Under the pieces are notes generated by a model that saw only the letters and a program-made list of their open reading frames with translations, was not told the DNA's origin and did not search any database. This document shows positions 56,839 to 64,000 of a stretch of DNA of 64,000 nucleotides, piece by piece (the stretch's first letter is position 1; each line of letters begins with the position of its first letter). Origin of the DNA: an uncultured Bacteroidales bacterium (GTDB lineage: Bacteria > Bacteroidota > Bacteroidia > Bacteroidales > Bacteroidaceae); the NCBI GenBank assembly GCA_902774275.1, contig CACYHN010000002.1, positions 21,195 to 85,194 on the forward strand, read 5' to 3'. The translations under genes were made by a program, and so were the position numbers.

Positions 56839-57326
56839 TATCTGCGGTATGTCAGGAAAGAGTAGGGGAAAGGATTCTTTTCATCCGGATCGTGATCCTC
56901 TTGGCTTATCAGTTTCCAACGTCCGTTGCTGATGTAATCAGGAAAGAATGTATCAGCCTCAGCAGGTGTGTCATGAACCAGCGTTATCTCCAGTTCATCA
57001 GCCAGTTCCAGAGCCTGGGCGTATATCTGTGCTCCTCCAATAATGAAGACTCTCTCATCCGGTGTGCAGTGTTCCAATGCTTCCGTAAGGGATGGATAGA
57101 CTTCTGTTCCGGGGAATGAGACCCCTTGCTGACGTGTAAGGACAATGTTACGGCGGTTGGGCAGGGCACCCTTGGACAGTGATTCAAAGGTCTTGCGGCC
57201 CATAAGTACGGTGTGACCGGTAGTGAGTGCCTTGAATCGTTTGAGGTCGGCGCTAAGATGATAGATCAAGTCCCCTTTATAACCTATGGCTCTGTTCTGA
57301 GCTATTGCAACAATGATTGATATCAT
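56838..57326 (-). CDS. folA: Dihydrofolate reductase
   Basis: 162 residues, the usual length. It reduces dihydrofolate to tetrahydrofolate with NADPH. The N-terminus is [19 protein letters not shown]. The substrate-binding acid is the Asp of LSADLKRFK, and the NADPH motif is GRKTFESL. The Trp of the E. coli PW motif is Tyr here (DLIYHLSAD). It overlaps thyA by four bases, so thyA-folA form a coupled pair. Confidence 0.96.
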   Translation of the reverse strand: MISIIVAIAQNRAIGYKGDLIYHLSADLKRFKALTTGHTVLMGRKTFESLSKGALPNRRNIVLTRQQGVSFPGTEVYPSLTEALEHCTPDERVFIIGGAQIYAQALELADELEITLVHDTPAEADTFFPDYISNGRWKLISQEDHDPDEKNPFPYSFLTYRR

Positions 57327-58117
57327 ACGGAAACGTCGGCTTTGATATGCGGATGCGGATCATAGCCCTCAAGCTGGAAATCCTCATATTTGAAGTCAAA
57401 GATGCTCTTAACATCCGGATTGATAATCATCTTGGGCAGTGGACGAGGCTCACGCGTAAGCTGCAGGCGGGCCTGGTCAAGATGATTCAGATAGAGGTGT
57501 GTATCACCTGTGGTATGGATAAAATCTCCCGGTTTTAGGCCGGTTACCTGCGCCATCATCATGGTGAGCAGGGCGTATGACGCAATATTAAAAGGTACAC
57601 CTAAGAAGCAGTCGGCACTGCGCTGATAGAGCTGAAGGCTCAGACGCCCGTTTGCCACATAGAATTGGAAGAAGGCATGGCAGGGGGGCAGGTTCATGTT
57701 CTTGAGGTCTGCCACGTTCCATGCACTAACTATAATGCGGCGTGAATCAGGGTTATTCTTGATGGTCTCTACGGCCTCTGATATCTGGTCAATGAATCCA
57801 CCCTCATAATCGGGCCATGAACGCCACTGGTAGCCATAGATATGGCCTAAGTTGCCGTCAGGATCAGCCCACTCATTCCAGATACGTACGCCACGTTCCT
57901 GAAGCCACTTGGCGTTGGTGTTTCCGTCAAGGAACCAGAGCAGTTCATATATGATTGATTTGAGGTGCAGCTTCTTGGTGGTGAGTAGGGGGAATCCCTC
58001 CTCAAGGTTGAACCGCATCTGATGTCCGAACACGCTTATTGTGCCCGTTCCGGTGCGGTCACCTTTCTGTACTCCCTCGCGTAATATCCTGTCAAGCAGG
58101 TTCAGGTACTGTTTCAT
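57323..58117 (-). CDS. thyA: Thymidylate synthase
   Basis: 264 residues, identical in length to E. coli ThyA. It methylates dUMP to dTMP using methylenetetrahydrofolate. The catalytic Cys lies in [13 protein letters not shown], and [17 protein letters not shown] binds the nucleotide. The product dihydrofolate is recycled by the overlapping folA. Confidence 0.97.
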   Translation of the reverse strand: MKQYLNLLDRILREGVQKGDRTGTGTISVFGHQMRFNLEEGFPLLTTKKLHLKSIIYELLWFLDGNTNAKWLQERGVRIWNEWADPDGNLGHIYGYQWRSWPDYEGGFIDQISEAVETIKNNPDSRRIIVSAWNVADLKNMNLPPCHAFFQFYVANGRLSLQLYQRSADCFLGVPFNIASYALLTMMMAQVTGLKPGDFIHTTGDTHLYLNHLDQARLQLTREPRPLPKMIINPDVKSIFDFKYEDFQLEGYDPHPHIKADVSV

Positions 58118-58190
58118 CCTTATTTCTCTTTTCTTGTCTGCGAATATACTGATTTTTTGGCTTACCTTCGCGTATTAATTCAACTAAGGC

Positions 58191-59552
58191 ATGGCTTTTA
58201 CACAGGAATTTATCAACATATTACCCGTTTCTGAACGTGATGCTCTGCTGGCTGCATTGGAGCTTGAGCCGGAGGTGAGCATAAGGTTCAATCCCAAGGT
58301 AGATGATGTGGAGGACCTTGTGTTGGAGTCACTTGCCTGCAGGGCCGATGGGCGTGTGCCTTGGATGGACGGAGCGGTATATCTGGACCACAGGCCACAG
58401 TTTACTATGGATCCTCTTCTGCATCAGGGGTGCTACTATGTTCAGGAGGCATCATCCATGTTCCTTGCAGAGGCTGTAAGGAAATGTGTAAGCGGGCCGG
58501 TACGTGCACTTGATCTCTGTGCCGCTCCAGGCGGTAAGTCAACACTGTTGGCCGGGCTGCTGCCGGAGGGGAGTTTGCTCATATCCAATGAGATTCAGCG
58601 CGGCCGTGCTCAGATACTGGCCGAGAATATGGTCAAGTGGGGACGTCCCGGAGTGATGGTAACCTGCAATACTCCTAAACAGATAGGTCAGTCAAGCCTT
58701 TTGTTTGATATTATTACTGTCGATGCACCTTGCTCCGGTGAGGGCATGTTCCGTAAGGATGAGGGGGCTGTACGCGACTGGAGCATCGGGAATGTTGAGA
58801 TGTGTGCTGCGCGTCAGCGTGAGATAATAGAGGATATCTGGCCGGCTCTCAAACCTGGCGGATACCTTATTTACAGCACATGCACCTTCAACCGTCAGGA
58901 GGATGAGGATAATGTGCGTTGGATTATGGAGAGGTTCGGTGCTGAGGCTATCGGACTTAACCCTGCGGCCGAATGGAATATAGCAGGTTCATTTACTGAT
59001 TATAGTCTGCCGGTTTATCATTTTATGCAGCATCGCACACGTGGTGAAGGATTTTTCCTGTCCCTTCTGCGTAAACCTGAAGGCGCTGTGTCTACCTTGA
59101 AAAGCAGACCTTTCAAGGCTGACAGTTCAAAGATTCCTGCAGAGTGCAGGGGATGGCTCAGACCCGATAGCGGTTTTGAGTTCTTTATAAAGAATGAATC
59201 AGTCTATGCCCTGCCTATGGAACTGGCTGATGATATGTGGCAGGTGGCCCAGGAACTATATCCTCTTGTACCTGGTGTGGAGGTGGCAATGCTTAAGGGC
59301 CGTGATTGGGTTCCGGCACATGCGTTGGCCATGAACGCCGTTCTCAATAGGGATGCTTTCCAACGCGTGGAGGTGACCCGACAGCAGGCTCTTGCATACC
59401 TGCATTGTGATGCTTTGAGATTTGATGATGTGCCGCGAGGCATAGTACTTCTCACTTATCAAAATATTCCGTTGGGATTTGCCAAGAATATAGGCAACCG
59501 TGCCAATAATATGTATCCTCAGGAGTGGAGGATAAGGAACTCAATCAGTTAA
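58191..59552 (+). CDS. rsmF: RNA (cytosine-5)-methyltransferase, RsmF/NOL1-NOP2-Sun type
   Basis: 453 residues. The SAM-binding domain has LDLCAAPGGKSTLLAGLLPEG (about 104-124) and SNEIQRGRAQILAENM. The two catalytic cysteines are in VDAPCSGEGMFRKDE and STCTFNRQEDEDNV. The C-terminal third (about 330-453) fits the RsmF/PUA-like domain, ending GFAKNIGNRANNMYPQEWRIR. It methylates a 16S rRNA cytosine in E. coli RsmF; the site here is inferred. Its stop codon shares TTAA with the convergent OmpA-like gene. Confidence 0.9.
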   Translation: MAFTQEFINILPVSERDALLAALELEPEVSIRFNPKVDDVEDLVLESLACRADGRVPWMDGAVYLDHRPQFTMDPLLHQGCYYVQEASSMFLAEAVRKCVSGPVRALDLCAAPGGKSTLLAGLLPEGSLLISNEIQRGRAQILAENMVKWGRPGVMVTCNTPKQIGQSSLLFDIITVDAPCSGEGMFRKDEGAVRDWSIGNVEMCAARQREIIEDIWPALKPGGYLIYSTCTFNRQEDEDNVRWIMERFGAEAIGLNPAAEWNIAGSFTDYSLPVYHFMQHRTRGEGFFLSLLRKPEGAVSTLKSRPFKADSSKIPAECRGWLRPDSGFEFFIKNESVYALPMELADDMWQVAQELYPLVPGVEVAMLKGRDWVPAHALAMNAVLNRDAFQRVEVTRQQALAYLHCDALRFDDVPRGIVLLTYQNIPLGFAKNIGNRANNMYPQEWRIRNSIS

Positions 59553-61528
59553 TTGCTTCCGAACAACCCGTAGGTGGTGCGGATTACGCGGAATTCGATA
59601 CGGCGGTTTAGCTGGTTACATATCTCCTGCTGTTCCGGCGTGAGGGCGTTTATGAATTCTTCTGAAAGAACTGCTCCCTCCTCCAGAAACTCATACTTCT
59701 CAGCAACTTTCTTGTTGATGGTTTTGGGAGTGCTTTCCCCGTATCCGCGTGCAGTAAGACGTTTCTTGTCTATCCCGCTGTTGATGAGATACTCAACCAC
59801 GCTCTCTGCACGCTGTTGTGACAGACGTTTGTTATAGTCATCATCGCCAACGTAATCGCAGTGGGCCCCGATTTCAATCGTAACACCGGCATTATCCTTT
59901 AGCTGTTGCACCAGGTCATCAAGTGACTCAGTTGATTCAGGACGCAGTGTGGCACGGCCAAAGTCAAATAAGATGTTGTCAATAAGCACAGGCTTGGAGA
60001 TTGAAGAGAGCGGGAACTGCAGCACATATTCACGGTCTTGATTGGTGCTATCGGCAGTTATCTCCTGTTTGTAGTTCATGAATCCTTTGGCTGTACCCAG
60101 AAGCAGATAGCTTACTCCAGGATTGATTCTCTGGGTAAATGAACCGTCCTCCTTTACATTGAGCTTGAGGTTGGTACCGTCATTGCCTACCAGATAGACC
60201 AGGGCATCAGGTAGCTCATAACCGTCTTTTTCATATACCCAGCCTGTAATCTTGTGTACCGTCTCAGGTAGCTCAAAGGTCCAGATATGGTCACGTCCGC
60301 GTCCGTCACCGCGGTTGCTTGAAAAGAACCCGCGTGTCAGGTCACCATCAAATGTCATTCCGAAATCATCGGAAGCGGAGTTGACAGGTGCACCCATATT
60401 GGTAACAGTCCATGTGCTGTCACTGGTGCTTACGGCGCGGAAGATGTCCAGTCCACCCATGCCGGGGTGTCCGTTTGATGAGAAATAGAGCTCTCCGTTG
60501 CGGCGGAATGTGGGAAACATCTCATCGCCGGGTGTGTTTATGTCCGGGCCCAGATTCTCGGCACCTATCAGACGGCCTCCTATCGGTACCCTCCACAGAT
60601 CCATGCCACCGTATCCGCCATCCATGTCAGATACAAAATAGAGCCATTTGCCGTCAGGTGATGCTGCCGGGTGTGCATAGTTATAAATTGAGTCTGATGA
60701 TGAGCTGTATGGCTTGCCTGCAGCCCATGCGGCATCACTTCTGGCCGATTCATGTATGGTGGCTGGGCGTGGCTGTTGCGGGTCCGATGAGCAGTAGGTG
60801 TAGTACATGGTCTTGAAGTCTGGACTGAACGAGCAAGTGCCGTCCTCGAATTCGGTGTTGGGACCACCCTCAATGTGCTCCGGCTTCTGCCATTTGCCTT
60901 TCTCGTCCTTGCGTATCACAAAGAAGTCACAGCTCTTCATTCCGGTGATGCCGTTGATGTCATCGCCGGTACACTCCTTGCGGGCGGATGTAAAAACTAT
61001 CTGGTCATACTCTGCACTGGCATATACTGGTGACCAGTCGGCGTATCGGCCGTTCATCAGTTTGTCTTTCTTTACGCTGTAGCGGGTGGGATTGTCTTTC
61101 CACTCCTGAATCATACTGCATGATTCCAGGCCTGTCCGGGCCAGCCGGTCATCAGGATCATATTCCAGTGCTATCAGGTAGTTCTTTTCTGCATCCTTTA
61201 GTTTTTCGTCCATGCGTTGCATATCGGCTAGATGGCGAAATACTATGCTGTCAGGGTATTTGTAACGGACTGCGTTCTGATAGGCGGAAAGGGCGCGCGG
61301 AACATAGCTGATGTGGCGATAGCTCTCTCCCAGTTTGAAGGCTATCTGTCCTCTAAGTTCCTTCTCTTTGGAGGGTGTGCCGGCGTAAGCTTTCTTATAG
61401 AGTGCGGCTGCATCGGTGTATTCGCCTAATGCATACTTGTGGTCACCTTTGCGCAGACTGATTTCAGCCCCGCAGCTGCAAAACAGCAACAGGGCCGCTA
61501 CTATTACGTATGCAGCCGGTCTCTTCAT
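59549..61528 (-). CDS. OmpA-family lipoprotein with TPR, PD40 propeller and CRD domains (PorE-like)
   Basis: 659 residues. The lipoprotein signal MKRPAAYVIVAALLLFCSC is followed by TPR-like helices (about 25-150: DHKYALGEYTDAAALYKKAY). A PD40 beta-propeller spans about 160-420 (PAASPDGKWLYFVSD, MFPTFRRNGELYFSSNG). A carboxypeptidase-regulatory-like domain (about 430-505) and a C-terminal OmpA peptidoglycan-binding domain follow (about 530-655: LFDFGRATLRPESTESLDDL, LSQQRAESVVEYL, LTARGYGES). This order is that of PorE of Porphyromonas gingivalis. Homologues also occur where no type IX secretion system is known. It links outer membrane and cell wall. Confidence 0.88.
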   Translation of the reverse strand: MKRPAAYVIVAALLLFCSCGAEISLRKGDHKYALGEYTDAAALYKKAYAGTPSKEKELRGQIAFKLGESYRHISYVPRALSAYQNAVRYKYPDSIVFRHLADMQRMDEKLKDAEKNYLIALEYDPDDRLARTGLESCSMIQEWKDNPTRYSVKKDKLMNGRYADWSPVYASAEYDQIVFTSARKECTGDDINGITGMKSCDFFVIRKDEKGKWQKPEHIEGGPNTEFEDGTCSFSPDFKTMYYTYCSSDPQQPRPATIHESARSDAAWAAGKPYSSSSDSIYNYAHPAASPDGKWLYFVSDMDGGYGGMDLWRVPIGGRLIGAENLGPDINTPGDEMFPTFRRNGELYFSSNGHPGMGGLDIFRAVSTSDSTWTVTNMGAPVNSASDDFGMTFDGDLTRGFFSSNRGDGRGRDHIWTFELPETVHKITGWVYEKDGYELPDALVYLVGNDGTNLKLNVKEDGSFTQRINPGVSYLLLGTAKGFMNYKQEITADSTNQDREYVLQFPLSSISKPVLIDNILFDFGRATLRPESTESLDDLVQQLKDNAGVTIEIGAHCDYVGDDDYNKRLSQQRAESVVEYLINSGIDKKRLTARGYGESTPKTINKKVAEKYEFLEEGAVLSEEFINALTPEQQEICNQLNRRIEFRVIRTTYGLFGSN

Positions 61529-61718
61529 GTTATGTTGTTATAACGTGAAAAGGTTTGCGATATTGCAGAAACAGTACAATTGGGAACTTCCCCCAATTGT
61601 GGTCAAGTCACAGAACGCCAGCGTAGGTTCAGTGACAACAATATCCCTTTCGGCAACGAGTATACTCGTTTCAATAGCAAGCCTGCTGGTCAATATCCTG
61701 AGATAACAGCGAGCAATA
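61529..61718. other. Non-coding stretch with small palindromes
   Basis: It contains ACAATTGGG/CCCAATTGT (near 61575-61600) and the palindrome AACGAGTATACTCGTT (near 61657-61672). Short frames here are not convincing genes. Confidence 0.55.
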
Positions 61719-61776
61719 GCACAAAAGGAACAGTTCCCTGTGTCACGCGTGACACAGGGAACTGTTCCTTTTGTGC
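61719..61776. repeat. 58-bp perfect palindrome
   Basis: Bases 61719-61747 are the exact reverse complement of 61748-61776, centred on ACGCGT, with no loop. It contains GCACAAAAGGAACAGTTCCC. Related sequences sit at 63030-63081 and more loosely at 23578-23609. It lies between two minus-strand lipoprotein genes. Confidence 0.9.
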
Positions 61777-61852
61777 TCGCGCCGAGGGTGGCGACGGTTT
61801 CTGAGACTATACCCTTCAAGTTTTGCTCACTTGGAGAGATTGGTACTGTTTG

Positions 61853-63001
61853 TTATTTGATGTTGTAGTAAACCAATACGGGATTGTTGAATGCCTGGCT
61901 TTTCATTACGTTTTCCAGTTCTGTGGTGAAGGGGCTGCGGTTACCGGTTTCGTCAAACATTGTCTCGGGGAGCAGATCCACTACCGATACGTAGCGGCCG
62001 TCATCGGTCAGGCCGGTGGGAAGGATGAATCCATTGGTGCCCGATGCCTTGAAGCCGGTGTATTTGACTATATCATCCCCCTCAAGGCGGAAATAATGCT
62101 TATTACCTACCAGTCCGTACTGATACCAGAATGAAACGGAGCCATCTTTTACCATAACCTTGTTGACCTCTGTCACCACCGTCTCGCGATGATCGTTGAG
62201 GTATTGGCCCAATTCCATAATGAAATCCAGGTCAGTATCACTGCCTATTGAATCAAATTTGGCCGGCATTCCGTCTTTTCCGAAATCAAATCTAAGGATG
62301 GTCTCTTCGCCGCCATTAATATCGGCCGATACTTCCGATATGACACTACGGCTGCTTAATTCGGCCAGTATCCGGTGGTCAGGGGAATAATATGCCATAT
62401 CGGGACTCATCAGGAATGACAGGCCGCATACATCTTTTAGTTTTCCGCGCACCTGGCCGTCATCGGCATTGACAAAATAGATTCCGGGGATTTCATCGTC
62501 CAAAGTCATTCTGCAAATGAGAGTGGAATCATCATGCTCGGCAAAACCTGTCACGTTTTTAAGTTGAAGGGTTCCCAGATGTTCCATTTCAGGAACAGAA
62601 TACTTAAGAATCATACTGCCTGCTCCCTGGACATACAGTATATTTGTGGACGGTGAGTAAACAAAAGAAGAGATGATGGTATATTCACCGCGTCCGCGGC
62701 CCACCTTATTGAGTTTGGCAGTGAGTTTGCCGTCATCAAAGATGTATATGCTCTCAGCGCCGGTAGCACGCATCACTGCCCTGGATCCGTAACATTTCAC
62801 GCTGTTGATACCATCTATCGGCTCATCGCATATGAGCGGAACTATGCTTATGTCCGTGGCAACATCCTCAAACGCCACCTCCTGGCTCTCACTGGAATCG
62901 GTTATTGACAGGAAACCGTCATTAACGGCATTACCATTCTTACACTCTGTGAACAGCATGACACTGGCTGTCATGCAAACAAACAATTTAAGAAATTTCA
63001 T
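61853..63001 (-). CDS. Six-bladed beta-propeller lipoprotein, unknown function
   Basis: 382 residues. MKFLKLFVCMTASVMLFTEC resembles a lipoprotein signal with a non-standard lipobox (Glu before Cys20). Repeated strands such as ESIYIFDDGKLTAKLNKVGRG, STNILYVQGAGSMILKYSVPEMEHLG and GIYFVNADDGQVRGKLKDV match the Bacteroidales 6-bladed propeller family. It is probably tethered in the periplasm or on the surface; its ligand is unknown. The 58-bp palindrome lies 77 bases downstream. Confidence 0.75.
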   Translation of the reverse strand: MKFLKLFVCMTASVMLFTECKNGNAVNDGFLSITDSSESQEVAFEDVATDISIVPLICDEPIDGINSVKCYGSRAVMRATGAESIYIFDDGKLTAKLNKVGRGRGEYTIISSFVYSPSTNILYVQGAGSMILKYSVPEMEHLGTLQLKNVTGFAEHDDSTLICRMTLDDEIPGIYFVNADDGQVRGKLKDVCGLSFLMSPDMAYYSPDHRILAELSSRSVISEVSADINGGEETILRFDFGKDGMPAKFDSIGSDTDLDFIMELGQYLNDHRETVVTEVNKVMVKDGSVSFWYQYGLVGNKHYFRLEGDDIVKYTGFKASGTNGFILPTGLTDDGRYVSVVDLLPETMFDETGNRSPFTTELENVMKSQAFNNPVLVYYNIK

Positions 63002-63029
63002 ATCTGTATATTATTATGTTGGACTTGGG

Positions 63030-63081
63030 CACAGAAGGAACAGTTCCCTGTGTCATGGCACAGGGAACTGTTCCTTTTGTG
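63030..63081 (-). terminator. 23-bp inverted repeat abutting a stop codon
   Basis: CACAGAAGGAACAGTTCCC (63030-) pairs with the arm ending at 63081 with one G-U/mismatch, loop TCATGG. It begins directly after the stop of the membrane-protein gene ending at 63082, so it may mark its transcript end. It is a member of the 61719 palindrome family. Confidence 0.6.
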
Positions 63082-64000
63082 TCATTGTTTTCTGGGGGTT
63101 GTGTTCAAATACAATACCATTATTGCAAGGAATGCCGGGAAAATATTGGTAAATACTACCGAGCTGTTGTTGATATACATAATGATGGCAGGAATTATTG
63201 TCAGTATGATGCAGACTATTGCCAAAATTGAAGTGACCTTGGTCATTATGGGGGCTTGACCTCCCCTGATTTTTTTCAGGAATAAGCCTTGGAGTATGAT
63301 GGAAAGGTAAGCGAACAAATAACCGATTCTGAGCAGGAACTTGAACAGATCAAAACCATTGGCTGTTATGTCCATGACGTACCCTACCGACAGTGGAATA
63401 AGTACAAGAATCAGTAATATGGAGAAGAACCATATAAATATCTGTCTGCCCTTTCCTATCTCTACAGCTTCTATTGGAGTGGCTAAAGACCTGATTACAC
63501 TTCTCTTGAAGAAACTTGTCCTGGAAACAATCAACAGAAGAAGTAATGCTGCGTAGATTATTGTAAATGTGTAGTTGAAGTAAATCAGGCCGTATGCAAT
63601 CCAGAATGCAAATGCAAAAAATGCGATGGCTGCATTGGCTTTCATATAGTTCTTCTCCTCTTCCAAGAGCGTTTTTACGTCGAGTGTGGAAAAATCGACA
63701 CGGTTCATCCTGCGAACCAACAGGAAACGCAGTGTAAGATCAATAGCGTAATATATACACAGGATACTCAGAGATTTGACTGTATATAGATTGTTTAATA
63801 CAAGATACAGGATAGCGATAGGCACGAATGCAAGAGTTGACCATGTGACGTCTCTCTTGAATACTGTCTTGAAGAAACCTATGTTCTTGAGGGTGACGGT
63901 GCGGATCTGCTCGGGAGTTACAATCTCCTTGCCGTCCAGTTTCTCATCAATAAGCTGATAAGCCTGCTTGAGCTCATCAAGTTCGCTAAGGTTGAAAGTA
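63082..64000 (-). CDS. Membrane protein, truncated by the window edge
   Basis: The frame is open from base 64000 to the stop at 63082 (about 305 residues visible), so the N-terminus is missing. The visible start is soluble (FNLSELDELKQAYQLIDEKLDG, then TLKNIGFFKTVFKRDVTW). Eight or so hydrophobic segments follow (LAFVPIAILYLVLNN, AAIAFFAFAFWIAYGLIYFNY, IFIWFFSILLILVLIPLSVGY, ILAIVCIILTIIPAIIMYI). I do not recognise the family. A GTG at 63825 is in frame but lies within the first helix and is not the start. Confidence 0.7.
   Translation of the reverse strand, partial: TFNLSELDELKQAYQLIDEKLDGKEIVTPEQIRTVTLKNIGFFKTVFKRDVTWSTLAFVPIAILYLVLNNLYTVKSLSILCIYYAIDLTLRFLLVRRMNRVDFSTLDVKTLLEEEKNYMKANAAIAFFAFAFWIAYGLIYFNYTFTIIYAALLLLLIVSRTSFFKRSVIRSLATPIEAVEIGKGRQIFIWFFSILLILVLIPLSVGYVMDITANGFDLFKFLLRIGYLFAYLSIILQGLFLKKIRGGQAPIMTKVTSILAIVCIILTIIPAIIMYINNSSVVFTNIFPAFLAIMVLYLNTTPRKQ

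Noticed and set aside
59549-61528. Evidence for a type IX secretion system
   Set aside because: PorE-like architecture alone is not sufficient, and no other core component is in the window.
61538-61819. Short frames across the 58-bp palindrome
   Set aside because: They arise from the palindrome and have no protein-like composition, start signals or neighbours.

Overview
The window is chromosomal DNA from a member of the Bacteroidales (Bacteroidota), probably a gut or oral commensal of the Bacteroides/Prevotella kind. Supporting signs are GH97 and GH2 glycosidases, a Bacteroidota-type LptD and LptC, a SecA of 1100 residues, the exbB-X-exbD-exbD operon layout, an RND pump followed by a PG0541-type PII-like protein, and at least ten promoters with the Bacteroidota -7 box TAnnTTTG(C). 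Species cannot be fixed from the sequence alone. Both ends cut through a gene.

Layout. 1-4.2 kb (minus): two paralogous multi-spanning membrane proteins (DUF6057-like; the left one is cut) flank a lipoprotein with a CXXCH haem motif and a beta-propeller. 4.3-16.7 kb (plus): beta-galactosidase, an HD-domain protein, LptD, AsnA, Ung, a tRNA-Arg (minus), an outer-membrane protein, a GH97 enzyme and a lipoprotein. 16.7-17.2 kb: two structured non-coding elements. 17.3-21.9 kb (plus): lysS, gpsA, pgi and a HAD phosphatase. 21.9-26.4 kb (minus): aroC, a SlyD-like isomerase, and a DUF4105 protein fused to a degenerate phosphatase domain. 26.4-33.9 kb (plus): coaX, outer-membrane protein, TPR protein, lptC, a CBS transporter and a PpiD/SurA-like foldase, an envelope-biogenesis cluster. 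34.0-39.2 kb (minus): the isoleucine/valine operon ilvD-ilvB-ilvN-ilvC. 39.4-41.1 kb: an IS110-family element inserted in a copy of one of the structured repeats. 41.3-45.0 kb (plus): secA and a small acidic protein. 45.1-51.7 kb (plus): a TetR regulator, TolC, adaptor, RND pump and PII-like protein. 51.9-54.1 kb (minus): lpxK and thiL. 54.2-56.8 kb (plus): tRNA-Ser joined to a TonB-energising exb operon. 56.8-58.1 kb (minus): thyA-folA. 58.2-59.6 kb (plus): an RsmF-like methyltransferase. 59.5-64 kb (minus): a PorE-like OmpA lipoprotein, a beta-propeller lipoprotein and a truncated membrane protein.

Most coding content is housekeeping and envelope biogenesis. The novel material lies between the genes. 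(1) The IS110-family element carries, 3' of its recombinase, an RNA that folds into two consecutive guide loops. All four loop strands match the four sequences flanking the element's two junctions, which makes a specific bridge-RNA prediction. (2) The element sits inside a roughly 190-nt repeat whose second copy (16.7 kb) has the same core but covarying stems, the mark of a structured RNA. (3) A second large terminal-stem element (16,981-17,206), hairpin modules ending in TAAAAAAAGGTT, a 58-bp perfect palindrome and AATTGAAAATTG repeats fill other gaps. (4) A tRNA-Ser(GGA) gene runs straight into exbB, apparently replacing the first codons of its signal peptide.
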